NCBI GenBank assembly: GCA_015179125.1
Contig: WHVA01000129.1
Coordinates: 175,560 to 239,559 of the forward strand
Origin: Gautieria morchelliformis
Lineage: Eukaryota > Basidiomycota > Agaricomycetes > Gomphales > Gomphaceae
Length of the DNA stretch: 64,000 bases
Direction of reading: 5' to 3'
The notes under the pieces are model-generated. The model ran no database searches. It was given only the letters and a program-made list of their open reading frames with translations, and was not told the origin of the DNA. Position numbers and translations under genes: made by a program. How positions within the stretch are numbered: position 1 is the stretch's first letter; the number at the start of each line of letters is the position of its first letter. Below, one piece after another: positions 36,154 to 47,313 of the stretch.

Positions 36154-37411
36154 CTAATCCTCCCTCATCGTTTCCCCCTCTCCCTCGTTCTCCGCTTCCG
36201 GACCTTCTTCGACATGGCCTATCTCCACGTTCATCAACTCAGTCTCCACCCTCGTTTCCACCCTTTGGCTCGGACCCGCTTCCGCCCCATTCTCCTGCTC
36301 CCGCATTCGCAACTCCATTCGGTCCTGGAACAAATCGTTCCACCACCGGAACTCCCACTTCAGCTGTTCCAAAACCGTCGACATGACGGTCATCTGATTT
36401 TGGAACGACAGCACCTGATGTCGTTGGACTTCCGCCATTTCCAGCAGAATGTTCCGGATCCCCCGTTGTGCTTTCCGGATACCCCTCAATGACCCAGCGA
36501 TATCCAGTAATGGCGACGCCATAGTGAAGCGGTTTAGGACCGCTGCCTCCGAGTTTCCGGTCACCGGAAAGCCTCCCGCGGACTTTCCTCCTCTCGGTCC
36601 CGGTTTCGACTTAGGGGTTTCAGGCCCCTCGGTCTCGACCTTTCGCCTTTTCTGCTCCACCCTCGCGGAACACCCGTCTACAACGCACCGCCTCTTCTTG
36701 TCCTGGCACTGGTCACAGGCCGTTTCCCACGGATTCGTGGACCACACGCAGTCCAGCCCTTTAGTCTCACACGTGTCGCACGGGGCCTTCTCCTCCTCGC
36801 CGTCCCTTGTTTTCCGCTTCCGCGTCGTGGGATTCTCCGCTCCCAGTTCCCGCAAATCCAGCATGCAGGCCAGCTTGTTCTTCCTGGCCTGTTGGAACTC
36901 ATCCGCCCTCCGTTTTTGTTCCGCAACAAGGTTTAGCACGGGGGCGACTTCCTTCAGTTTCCCCTTGCCCTCTGGAGGCGGCATGCTTTCTGCAGAGCTT
37001 TCCGATTCCAAGTCATCCTCGGATTCAACGATCCTCTGACAGTTTTTCTGTCAGTCTCAGAACTACGCACACAACGTTTCCGACTCACCCGTTGTTTTCC
37101 CGCCTTTCCCGTCGCGGCCTTGTCCGCCGCAGCTTTTTTGGCCGCGTCCCGTTTCCACTGTTCCTCACGGAGGTGCGACTCCTCCTCGTGGAGTTTACAT
37201 TCTTTCTCCTCCTTCTCCTTCCGCTCCTGGCCCTGATGCTCCTGTTCTTTCTGCTCCTTCTCCCTGCGCTCCTCCTCCAGTCGTTCCTTCTCCTTCCACG
37301 CAGCTTCCTCAGCCTCGCGTTTTTCCGTCAGTTCCTTTTGCGCAAGGATGTCAGCGAAATGCTGTTTCATCTCAGCACTGTCATTTTAGAGAAGTCGACT
37401 TGGGAGCTCAT
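36154..37411 (-). CDS. Antisense Zn2Cys6-type gene inside the Ty3 element
   Basis: Two exons antisense to pol, in the gap between pol and the 3' LTR. Exon 1 (37089..37411) starts MSSQVDFSKM in good context (CCACCATGAG). A 1-nt frame slip follows, then a Glu/Lys-rich coiled coil (EKREAEEAAWKEKERLEEER). A 53-bp GTGAGT...CAG intron (37036..37088) leads to exon 2 (36154..37035). Exon 2 has six cysteines spaced C-x2-C-x6-C-x10-C-x2-C-x6-C (CDTC, GLDC, ACDQC, RRC), an exact binuclear zinc-cluster spacing, followed by basic residues and an acidic tail. It is likely a nuclear DNA-binding protein. Its promoter would have to be antisense sequence in or near the LTR. Confidence 0.65.
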
Positions 37412-37532
37412 GGTGGATTGAAATGAAGACGTGTTCTGCTTCCCGCCTATCTTTCAAACTCTGACACGTTTGTTCACATGTCACGTGATCCGACTTGTGG
37501 TCTCGCGGGGCTCGACCTTAGAAGGGAGATTC

Positions 37533-38191
37533 TGTTACGACCGTGCATTTCCGACTTCTGACCTTCAGTTCCGCAACCTTTCCGCCCCTCCGATATTTCC
37601 AACATTCCACCCCTTGTTCTACTCCCTTGTTCTTTCGACTCTATTACTCGGACCCACCGGACCTGCTTCATCGTTCATCAAGACCATATGTACAGCCCTC
37701 CTTGTGTTTCATTGTCAGATATGTTTTCCCGACCCCTTGTTCTTTGCCATTGTTTTACCTTACCCTGAACCCCCCTTGTAGTCCCATTGTTCCCAATTAG
37801 TTAGTTCCCACACATTGTCTACCCGACTTCCACTCCCCCCGGAATTTGCTTAGTACCATCCCATTACCTGTTGTCTCAGCTCTTTGTATAAAAGCCTGTC
37901 ATGTATGTCTGTTATTCTGCAATCAGATAATCACCTTCGATACTTGATTTCCTTCGCTCCATCTCCTGTTCTTAGCACAGCGAGTCTAGAAGACCTCCGT
38001 CTCTCCGCCTTCCGCCTTCCGTCTTCAATCTCAGTTCCGACTCAAGTTCTGACCAACCCTTAGTTCAATTCTTTCCGGCTTCCGACCCATTTCCGAAATA
38101 CTTAGGACAATATTTCATTGGGGGCGCAACCTATAAGTTGAAGCCGCTGTCTTTTCCAGTTCCAACTTAGCGGAAATCTTGATATGTAACA
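37533..38191 (+). repeat. 3' LTR of the Ty3 element
   Basis: Same length as the 5' LTR (659 bp), about 3.6% different. It is preceded by a purine-rich tract, AGAAGGGAGATTC. Confidence 0.9.
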
Positions 38192-38241
38192 CCGTAGAAA
38201 CAGCTTCGGTCGAGCAGACACAGTCCAATGTTCCCAGTTAG
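38192..38241 (+). pseudogene. Last codons of the interrupted recombinase gene
   Basis: After the second CCGTA copy the frame of the 29755-29946 exon resumes as ETASVEQTQSNVPS and ends at TAG 38239-38241. The element therefore sits 15 codons before the host stop codon. Confidence 0.7.
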
Positions 38242-38420
38242 TTATGTATTTAGTGTGTTATGAAAATAATTACAGCAGGTTATCAAAGCCTCAGTAGTGC
38301 TCCCCCTCGAGAAGAGTAGCACGAAGTATTGTAATTACAAGTTGTTCGATGCAAGTATTGATGCCGGTAGCATGGGCACACCTAAAATGTTCAGAAGTCT
38401 GGCAAACGGGGGTAAAAGTT

Positions 38421-38591
38421 GTGATTATTTTCGTGATTAGGCCCCGTTGAACCGTGATTCACAGGGGCTCAGACTGTGATTCATGTGGACTTCTGGCTCG
38501 AAACTGTGATTCGTGCGGCCCCAAGGTGTGATTCCGTCATGAGTTCGGCGGGCGCTTGGTCACGACGCGGGTGTGATTCGAACTCCGAATC
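38421..38591. repeat. Irregular cluster of GTGATT motifs
   Basis: GTGATT recurs at about 38421, 38433, 38454, 38476, 38506, 38528 and 38573, and GAATCAC (the reverse complement) at about 38585. Spacing is irregular (12-45 bp) and the intervening sequence is not conserved, so it is not a simple tandem array. Confidence 0.6.
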
Positions 38592-38710
38592 ACAAAACTT
38601 CCGATGGGACCTGGTGAACCACGGTGGCGCGCGTTGTGTGACAACGCGCCAGATCGAGGGTGAAAAAAAAAATTATGAAAAAATAATAAAAATGGTGGGA
38701 GTGGGCGCGA

Positions 38711-38975
38711 GTGCTTCAAATGGGAATTGCCACCGTTGACGGCCGAAAGTCAGCGGCGGTTGGTGCCGGGCGGCACCGGCCCCGGTGAACCGTGTATTAC
38801 TGGTAATTGCCACCGTGACGGCCGAAAGTCAGCGGCCGTTGATGCCGGGCGGCACCGGGCCTACCGTGTATTACTGACGCCAGTGCTTCAAATGGTAGTT
38901 GCCACCGTGACCGCCGAAAGTCAGAGGCCGTTGATGCCGGGCGGCACGAGGCCCGGTGAACCGTGTATGGTACAC
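38711..38975. repeat. GC-rich minisatellite, three units of 80-92 bp
   Basis: The unit contains TTGCCACCGT, then GGCCGAAAGTCAGCGGC, then GATGCCGGGCGGCACC and GGTGAACCGTGTAT. Units begin near 38711, 38795 and 38883, with 80-92 bp between equivalent bases. The third carries small changes (GACCGCC, CAGAGGC). Confidence 0.85.
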
Positions 38976-39777
38976 TGGCGGCAATTAAAGCCGGCAGAGC
39001 TCGGAGCGATTGGTAGGCCGCTGGTACCATCCACCCAAAACATTATTTGTTTGAACTACCCCTTCGTTCCACAAGCAGCTTGTGCGACCAGTGAGCCCGG
39101 CTGGTCGTACAAGCTGCTTCAGCCCCTATTGTTTGTCACAGCAACATTGTGTTACCAACACTCATCAATGATCATTGCGATGCAATTCTGAATTGCTCTT
39201 TGTCCCGGGGTGATTCCTCTTCTTCACAAGGCGCTGCCCATGGGGCGATCAAACCAGCTGTTAACGTCGTAGGCCCGTAGGATCAACGTAATCGACTAGC
39301 TCCTCAGGCTCGAGGCGCGTCGAGTCTTCGAATTCGGGAGCATATCTTCTGGGAGGTTCGCGAGTCGCTGCAATAATCACCGGATTCCAGGCACCATCGT
39401 TCTCCCGATCAACGGACCATTGTTTTTAGTGTTCCACGGGAATCAATGATGGCCCAGGATTTGCTACAAATATTCTCCTACACGCAGCTTATCAATGTAT
39501 GATCAACCTTATCTGCATTATACTGCGCTGACCTCCCCGGGTCTATTCTGGACTCACCTCACTACATAGTGACCTGCACAGCCTCCTCGCCTGCCAGCTT
39601 GATTTGGCATAAGCGCGTCAATGGAAATCAAAACCTGTTCGCCTTGGTTACCATTGGCGTCCCTCCACCCGAGAGGCATTGCCTTGTATAATCGGAACAG
39701 TGTCTCGGCTCCACAAGTCTTGAATCGCCTCCCGGCAGCCACATCATCTAAACTCATAGCCACATGCCAGCCGCGAA

Positions 39778-39787
39778 GATATAAAAG
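39778..39787 (+). promoter_or_regulatory. TATA box of peroxidase P3
   Basis: GATATAAAAG lies 63-72 bp upstream of the P3 ATG. P1 and P2 have CATATAAAAG at the same position. Confidence 0.65.
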
Positions 39788-39849
39788 CGCGTCTGGCAGA
39801 CGTCGGTTTCTCCAGCTTTACTATACTTTATACCGCCTCAGACTTTCTA

Positions 39850-41236
39850 ATGTCCTTCAAGTCTTTCGTTGCTTTCCTCAGCATTGCCCTTGCTGCTCAC
39901 GCCGCGACCACCGGCGTCCAGTGTCCAGATGGCAATGTAGCTTCCCATTCTGCTTGCTGCCCGTTTTTCGCCCTTCGCGAAGACCTGCAAAATAATGCGT
40001 AAGCTGTTGCTTCCGGGTTGCGCAGCTCAGTTGGCTGATCAATTATTTAGTTTTTCTCGCCAGTGCGGTGAGGAAACTCATGAGACAGTTCGTCTCAGTT
40101 TCCGTTAGTCCATTCCCAGACGGCCGCGGCGTACCTTTACTTACTCTTGTATTCTTCTCTTTCAGACGACGCCATCGCATTCTCGCCGGCCCTCAAGGCT
40201 CAGGGACTCCCTGCTGGTGGAGGTGCCGACGGTTCTATGCTTCTTTTCCCCAACGTCGAGCCGAATTTCCACGCAAACCTCGGCATTTCTGACAGCGTTG
40301 ACCTACTTACCCCCTTCCTCAACAACCACACCGATGTCACTGCAGGTGACCTCATTCAATTCGCGGCTGCCGTTGCGATCGGCAACTGCCCTGGTGCTCC
40401 CAAGTTGGAATTCAAGGCCGGGCGTCCAAATGCCACCGCGCCCGCCCCTGATGGTCTGATCCCTGAACCCCAGGACGCGGTCGATAAGATCTTCGCCCGT
40501 ATGAAGGATGGTGGAAACTTCTCACCTGATGAAGTGGTCGCCTTGCTGGCGTCCCACTCCATTGCGAGAGCAGATCACGTTGACCCCCAAATCAAGGCTG
40601 CTCCCTTCGACTCGACGCCTTTCACCTTCGACACTCAAGTATTCCTCGAAGTTTTGCTCAAGGGCGTTGGATTCCCCGGATCCCCAAACAACACCGGTCA
40701 GTTTATCTGGTCCTTAACGCTTCGCTGTATCTAATTTGAATTTGCAGGCGAGGCCGAGTCCCCGCTTCCTGTGGGTTCTGGGGCGAATGTGGGCGAGCTG
40801 CGTCTCCAATCCGACTTCTCGATCGCTCGTGACCCCGCACGGCTTGCACGTGGCAAGGCTTCATCAATGAGCAAGACAAGATGACCAATGCCTTCAAGAA
40901 TGCTATGGCCAAGCTCGCCGTGATTGGTCAGGACCCCAACCAGTTGATTGACTGCTCCGAGGTCATTCTTGCCCCCGCTCCTGCCTCCGGCAAGCCGGCG
41001 ACGTATGTATTTCCGCCTGTCACATGAATTTCTCATCTAATAATTATGTAGCTTCCCCGCCACCAAGACACAGTCTGACGTTGAGGTGGCATGCTATGCA
41101 TCCCCCTTCCCGACCCTCAGCACCGACCCGGGTGCAACAGAGACTATCATCCCGTGAGGCCATTTTTCCATCTGATCATATGAGCCTATGCTGACAAACG
41201 TCCAGGCACTGCCCCAACGGCGAGACCACCTGCTAG
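39850..41236 (+). pseudogene. Short-type manganese peroxidase P3, one-base frameshift
   Basis: Exons 39850..39998, 40051..40103, 40166..40696, 40748..41002, 41052..41153 and 41206..41236. All lengths equal P2 except exon 4, which is one nt short. The missing base is in a C run: GACCCCGCAC at 40831-40840 where P2 has GACCCCCGCAC, so the frame shifts inside [10 protein letters not shown]. The protein otherwise differs from P2 at scattered positions (MSFKSFVAFL start; [30 protein letters not shown]). Mn ligands, both haem His residues and the Ala in place of Trp are conserved. It is more diverged from P2 than P1 is. Real pseudogene or consensus error cannot be told apart from sequence alone. Confidence 0.85.
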
Positions 41237-41396
41237 CTGACTTTAGCGTCCAGTCGCTCGTTTATGATTTGCACGCATTAGCATTAATGTTATTTATGGG
41301 CGGTACCCATTATAATGGACTTTCATGGCAGTACCTGTATGAATTGATAATAATACAATTTAGTTCCGATGCTTGCATACGTTATTACTCTAAACG

Positions 41397-41627
41397 TTAA
41401 TTGCAAGTACAAAAGGGATAATATTTAGCGCAGTATACGTTGCGCTCTGATTCGCACTTGGCGGCGACAGCGACGTTCATCAACGTGGACCGAGTCGCTG
41501 GTTGAGGAACGGTTGTCGGGGTTATTGCAATAATGGACCCAGAAAGTCTCAAGTAGTAGTAACTGTGTAGTGGATTCTCCAGGTCTGCGAGCTTGATCGA
41601 GAAGTGCATGTGGTCTTTCTTACGCAA
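41397..41627 (-). other. Open frame downstream of P3, unsupported
   Basis: A 76-aa minus-strand frame (MHFSIKLADLENPLHSYYYL) is open, but I recognise no domain and its counterpart in the other blocks is not evident. It could be an exon of a lost gene. Confidence 0.25.
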
Positions 41628-41884
41628 CCTAGTACCACTCCACGCAAAGCCGAAATCTGCACCGTCAAAACCTTTGTTATTTTTCTATCCGGCTCAAGAA
41701 GCTGATGTCATACAAAAGAGATACTCAGCGCGAAGCAGATTTTCTTGCACATATTCCCAAAACCAATGGAAGCCACCCTGGGCATCAACACGTCATTCAT
41801 ATGCGAGACCGATTCAGCCTCCAGTTGAAACGCTGGCTCTGGATTCCCAGGCGTTGTTCATCGGTGCACTTCTATGCATCGCAA

Positions 41885-42280
41885 TCATCCTGATGACCGT
41901 CTGGGATCGGCGGCTGATCCATTTCCGGAGGGCTCACTGGCATCGACACTCTTCGACCCAGATATACTGGCACCTACCGCCCCGCTCCCACTAGGCTCGG
42001 GTGGCGCAATTTCACGCGGTCGATCATCCCCCTCGTCAGGGCGCGTCACTGGCAGGTCGTGAGTGCCACTCACCCCGGCGTTCCGACGCCCAGGACGACG
42101 TGGGCTGCGTGAATGGCTCGGACTTTAGGTCGTTTTCGGGCTTTCTGGGTGAGCGCACGAGCGGCCTGGTCGGATGCACGGTCAGATGCGCTTTCGACTC
42201 TCGGCACAGCCAGAGTTCAAGTGCTTTGTCAATGCATGGTCACGGCTGAATGTCTTACCACAGGAGCACTGCAATGGCAT
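41885..42280 (-). pseudogene. Remnant of a C2H2 zinc-finger gene
   Basis: From ATG at 42280: MPLQCSCGKTFSRDHALTKH followed by LNSGC, a CxC...H...C finger. After a one-base frame change comes SDQAARALTQKARKRPKVRA, then a Pro/Ser-rich tail (REIAPPEPSGSGAVGASISG). The same Ala/Arg segment (QAARALTQKA) appears in plus orientation at about 985-1015 next to P1, without the finger. It is a broken gene carried along by the peroxidase duplications. Confidence 0.6.
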
Positions 42281-42639
42281 GAATTCCAACGCAAGAAAGA
42301 TGGACGGTTGGGGGTTGGGGTGATGGTTGGTTGGGCAGGCCTTACCTTTTATAAACCACTCACTGATGGCACGAGGATTCAGCAGGGCTGGGCATTTCTA
42401 GAATCTAGATGCCCGGTAACAGAAGTGTCTCAGATTACAATAACGCAATAACGGGGTCGGACGGGCAGTCGGTGAGTGCTTCAGACAGCCAAAGCTAGCA
42501 GAAGCGTAGCTGACAATGAATTATCACGAGAAGCATGCAGTGCCATGTGCCATGCGTGACATTCATGTCACGCCATCAAACCGCGCTTTTACAGTAGTGA
42601 CTAGTGATGGCCCAATGCCCATCACCAAAACGCCTGCCG
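42281..42639. other. No gene recognised
   Basis: Intergenic stretch between the zinc-finger remnant and the kinase pseudogene. Confidence 0.5.
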
Positions 42640-43510
42640 ATCCCCATCTGCAAGCAGATCATCAAGCAGACATCAGTAGATCCTGACTATCTTCACCGCT
42701 GTTGTGGCATTGTTCAATACACTGCTGCGTACCCGTTTTCGGCTCAAAATCTTCTCACACTTGTATTAGACCTAAAGCCGGACAACCTCCTTTTACGTAA
42801 ATTTTGACGATGCGTGTAGACTGCTTCCTGAGAAATACAACGGGCCCTCTATAGAGAGGGTTTCAGGCTCTTTAGGACCGTCGGCTGTGGTTATTTGCGA
42901 CTTGGAAGCCGGTTTGTCTTTATCGTCACCGAGTTGCATCACTCGTTTTCCTCACCCTTACGTAGCTTCTTGGGCTGATGACCCTTTTTATGGCATTGTT
43001 CAGCCGTATGCATTAAGAGCACCATAGATTTACCTCAGTATTGCCTTGGGGTTCCGCCATCGATATCTGGAGTATGGGATGCCTGTCCTTCGAATTTTGT
43101 CTAACCGTTGGCTCTTCGTTCCCAGTGCATCGGAACAATGGTCGCATGATGACGATTACCTTGGGTCAGATGATTGAGGTCCTTGTCGGTGCTCCCATCC
43201 CGTCCGACCTCCTTGTTCGAGGGGCACACACCAGCGAGTACCTTGATCAATCAGGTATGTTACGTTAGCTCTCTCTGCTGATTGTGATTGTCCACGGACG
43301 TCTATTCTATGTAGGCAACCTTTTGAGAATATCAAGCTTAATCCGATCTTGCTGCAAATCATGGGTACCCACAAATCTGACATGAAACCTAAAGACGATC
43401 CCAAGTCATTTGTAGACCTTCTCTCACGCATGTTAAGGTTTCGTCCTCGGGGGTGAACCTACTGGCAAGCTGGCCGAACATCCATGGTTGCAGGGCTCCG
43501 TATAGTAGTA
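42640..43510 (+). pseudogene. SRPK-like serine/threonine kinase, C-lobe pseudogene
   Basis: The catalytic-loop fragment DLKPDNLLLR (about 42772-42802) is followed by an insert-like region (SIERVSGSLGPSAVVICDLE), QPYALRAP (about 43005), then LPWGSAIDIWSMGCLSFEF (43041), DYLGQMIEVL-type helices and ELAEHPWL-like KLAEHPWLQG near 43480. This is the order of the C-lobe of SR-protein kinases. The N-lobe (Gly loop, Lys) is missing and stops or frame changes are scattered (for example CCATAG after LRAP). SRPK-like genes are numerous in Agaricomycetes; this one is dead. Confidence 0.65.
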
Positions 43511-44346
43511 AGCGGCTTAATGGAGTCTAGTAACGCTAGATGTAATCTTAGCTAACCGCACTAAAATCTTGCCGTGAGTGGTGGAGTCGATGAAAACTAC
43601 AGTAGTTTATTGGTATTCATTGTACAACAAGGTTCAATATTCTTGCCTCGTAATGACTGAAGGTTCCAAACCACCAGCCATTGTACTTCAGGCTGGTCCG
43701 GAGATAATCTGTTGAAATTAGAGACGGCTTCGGCGCGCTGACGTAACCCGAGGATACTGACGCGAGAGACAAGGGAAGGAGCAAGAGCAAAGTACAAGGA
43801 GTTCTTTGTACTTTGCAGACAATGGGCTTCTGGTATAATTAGAATATCTTTGTATATATAAGGCAGCGACTTAAGTCACTGTCGAGTATCGAATAAACTA
43901 CTACAGGGTATTTTATCCGAATTCGCTCAGCGTGTACTTACACTTTGGGGAGGAGTCGACTTGAGTGACTAGTGTCAGATTCCTCCAAAAGTTGGGAGAT
44001 GAGCTGGTGACTAGGTCAAAGCACTCCAAGAGTTGTGACAATAATGCTGAGTGCTCGGAGGATACTGCACGTGGACTCGACAGGGATGGATGGATGGACG
44101 GGGACGTGCACGTCCCCCCCATCCATCCATACATGTACATTATTTAAACTTTCACTCTACGTGTACCGCTGTTTTAACTGTGGATATGTTACGTTTACTG
44201 CTAGCCACATAAAATAAGACGTGCTCAATGGATAAAACGACTGTATAGCATTCCTAACAATATCGCGAAGAAGACTGAAAAATGAAAACCAGTGCATGCA
44301 TCCATGAGATAGAAAAAAAGCAGAAAAGAAACAACCCTGATGACGG
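43511..44346. other. Intergenic with a strong palindrome
   Basis: No coding region. It contains the 18-bp perfect palindrome listed separately at 44100-44117. Confidence 0.5.
44100..44117. repeat. Perfect 18-bp palindrome with flanking GGAT/ATCC arms
   Basis: GGGGACGTGCACGTCCCC is its own reverse complement. Immediately outside, GGATGGATGGATGGAC on the left is answered by CCCATCCATCCAT on the right, extending the potential hairpin to about 44086-44131. It lies about 230 bp beyond the stop codon of the AGC kinase (which ends at 44347). Confidence 0.9.
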
Positions 44347-46680
<2,334 letters not shown>

Positions 46681-47313
46681 AGCTGGTGTCGCGTATTTGG
46701 AGGGTATAGTAGGTGAGGCTTGAGAAAGGGAATCGAGGCGGAAGCTCGCGAAAAGTCGGACGACGGAGAGGCTATTTAGCGCCGAGTGCGGCGCCCGGCG
46801 CCCGGTGCAGCTTTTCTTTGCTTCTTTGAAGCTGACGTCCGATCTATGTCCCAGGCATGGAGACGTCGCGCTGGCAACGAATGCGGGGGAAACCACGAAC
46901 AGCGGGCTCCAGAAGGAGCTCCCTCCAATATTGCTGTAAACAATACTGGCAGAGCCGTTGAACCCGGTGTCGGCTGTGCCGAACCATCTGTCATGCATGA
47001 CAACAAGTACTTACTATAACGGTACTGATGATCCTGTACAGCGCGTTGCGATTTCAGCGTTCAGCGCCCATGATTTGATCAGTCGCCTTATCTTCTCGAC
47101 AGATGACAGACAGTATATACTAACCATCTACTTATCATCCATCTGGCACATCGTGATATTGCGCAACTGGACATACGTGCCCTCGGACCGCTGTTTTGTG
47201 TCTATGGTATTACCGAAGGCTGGGCAAACATAATGTCTCTGCTGTCTCCGGCGCGCGGAGGAGCTCGAGCTGCACTTACGCCACCCCGAGCTCTCTCCCA
47301 TGGTCTCAGCGAC
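46681..47313. other. Kinase upstream region
   Basis: This region lies between the AGC kinase start (minus) and the 3' end of the nucleotidyltransferase gene (minus). It presumably holds the kinase promoter. Short ORFs here have no recognised domain. Confidence 0.5.

Larger units (their letters stand above)
29947..38191 (+). mobile_element. Complete Ty3/Gypsy chromovirus-type element with CCGTA target duplication
   Basis: Two 659-bp LTRs (29947-30605 and 37533-38191) with TG...CA ends flank 6.9 kb of internal sequence. The target duplication CCGTA is exact at 29942-29946 and 38192-38196. Order: gag, protease, reverse transcriptase, RNase H, integrase, chromodomain, then about 1.8 kb with an antisense gene before the polypurine tract (AGAAGGGAGATTC, 37520-37532). 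I count about 24 differences between the LTRs (about 3.6%), mostly transitions and often at CpG. The insertion is therefore not recent, consistent with frameshifts in gag and the front of pol. Confidence 0.95.
39128..42240 (+). repeat. Manganese peroxidase duplication block, copy 3
   Basis: This block contains P3 and both flanks; upstream homology starts at GTTTGTCACAGCAACATTGTG. It extends furthest downstream, into a zinc-finger gene remnant also seen at 937-1260. It lies about 31 kb from copy 2, immediately right of the minisatellite. Confidence 0.8.

Noticed and set aside
36214-37421. Plus-strand ORFs after pol in the 30 kb Ty3 element as an envelope gene
   Set aside because: They are low-complexity Leu/Phe/Ser/Pro frames mirroring the antisense coiled-coil gene; the antisense frame has the cysteine motif, start context and intron.
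38727-39191. 154-aa ORF through the minisatellite
   Set aside because: It is created by the repeat units themselves (AESQRxLxPGGT repeated) and differs between units by frameshifting changes.
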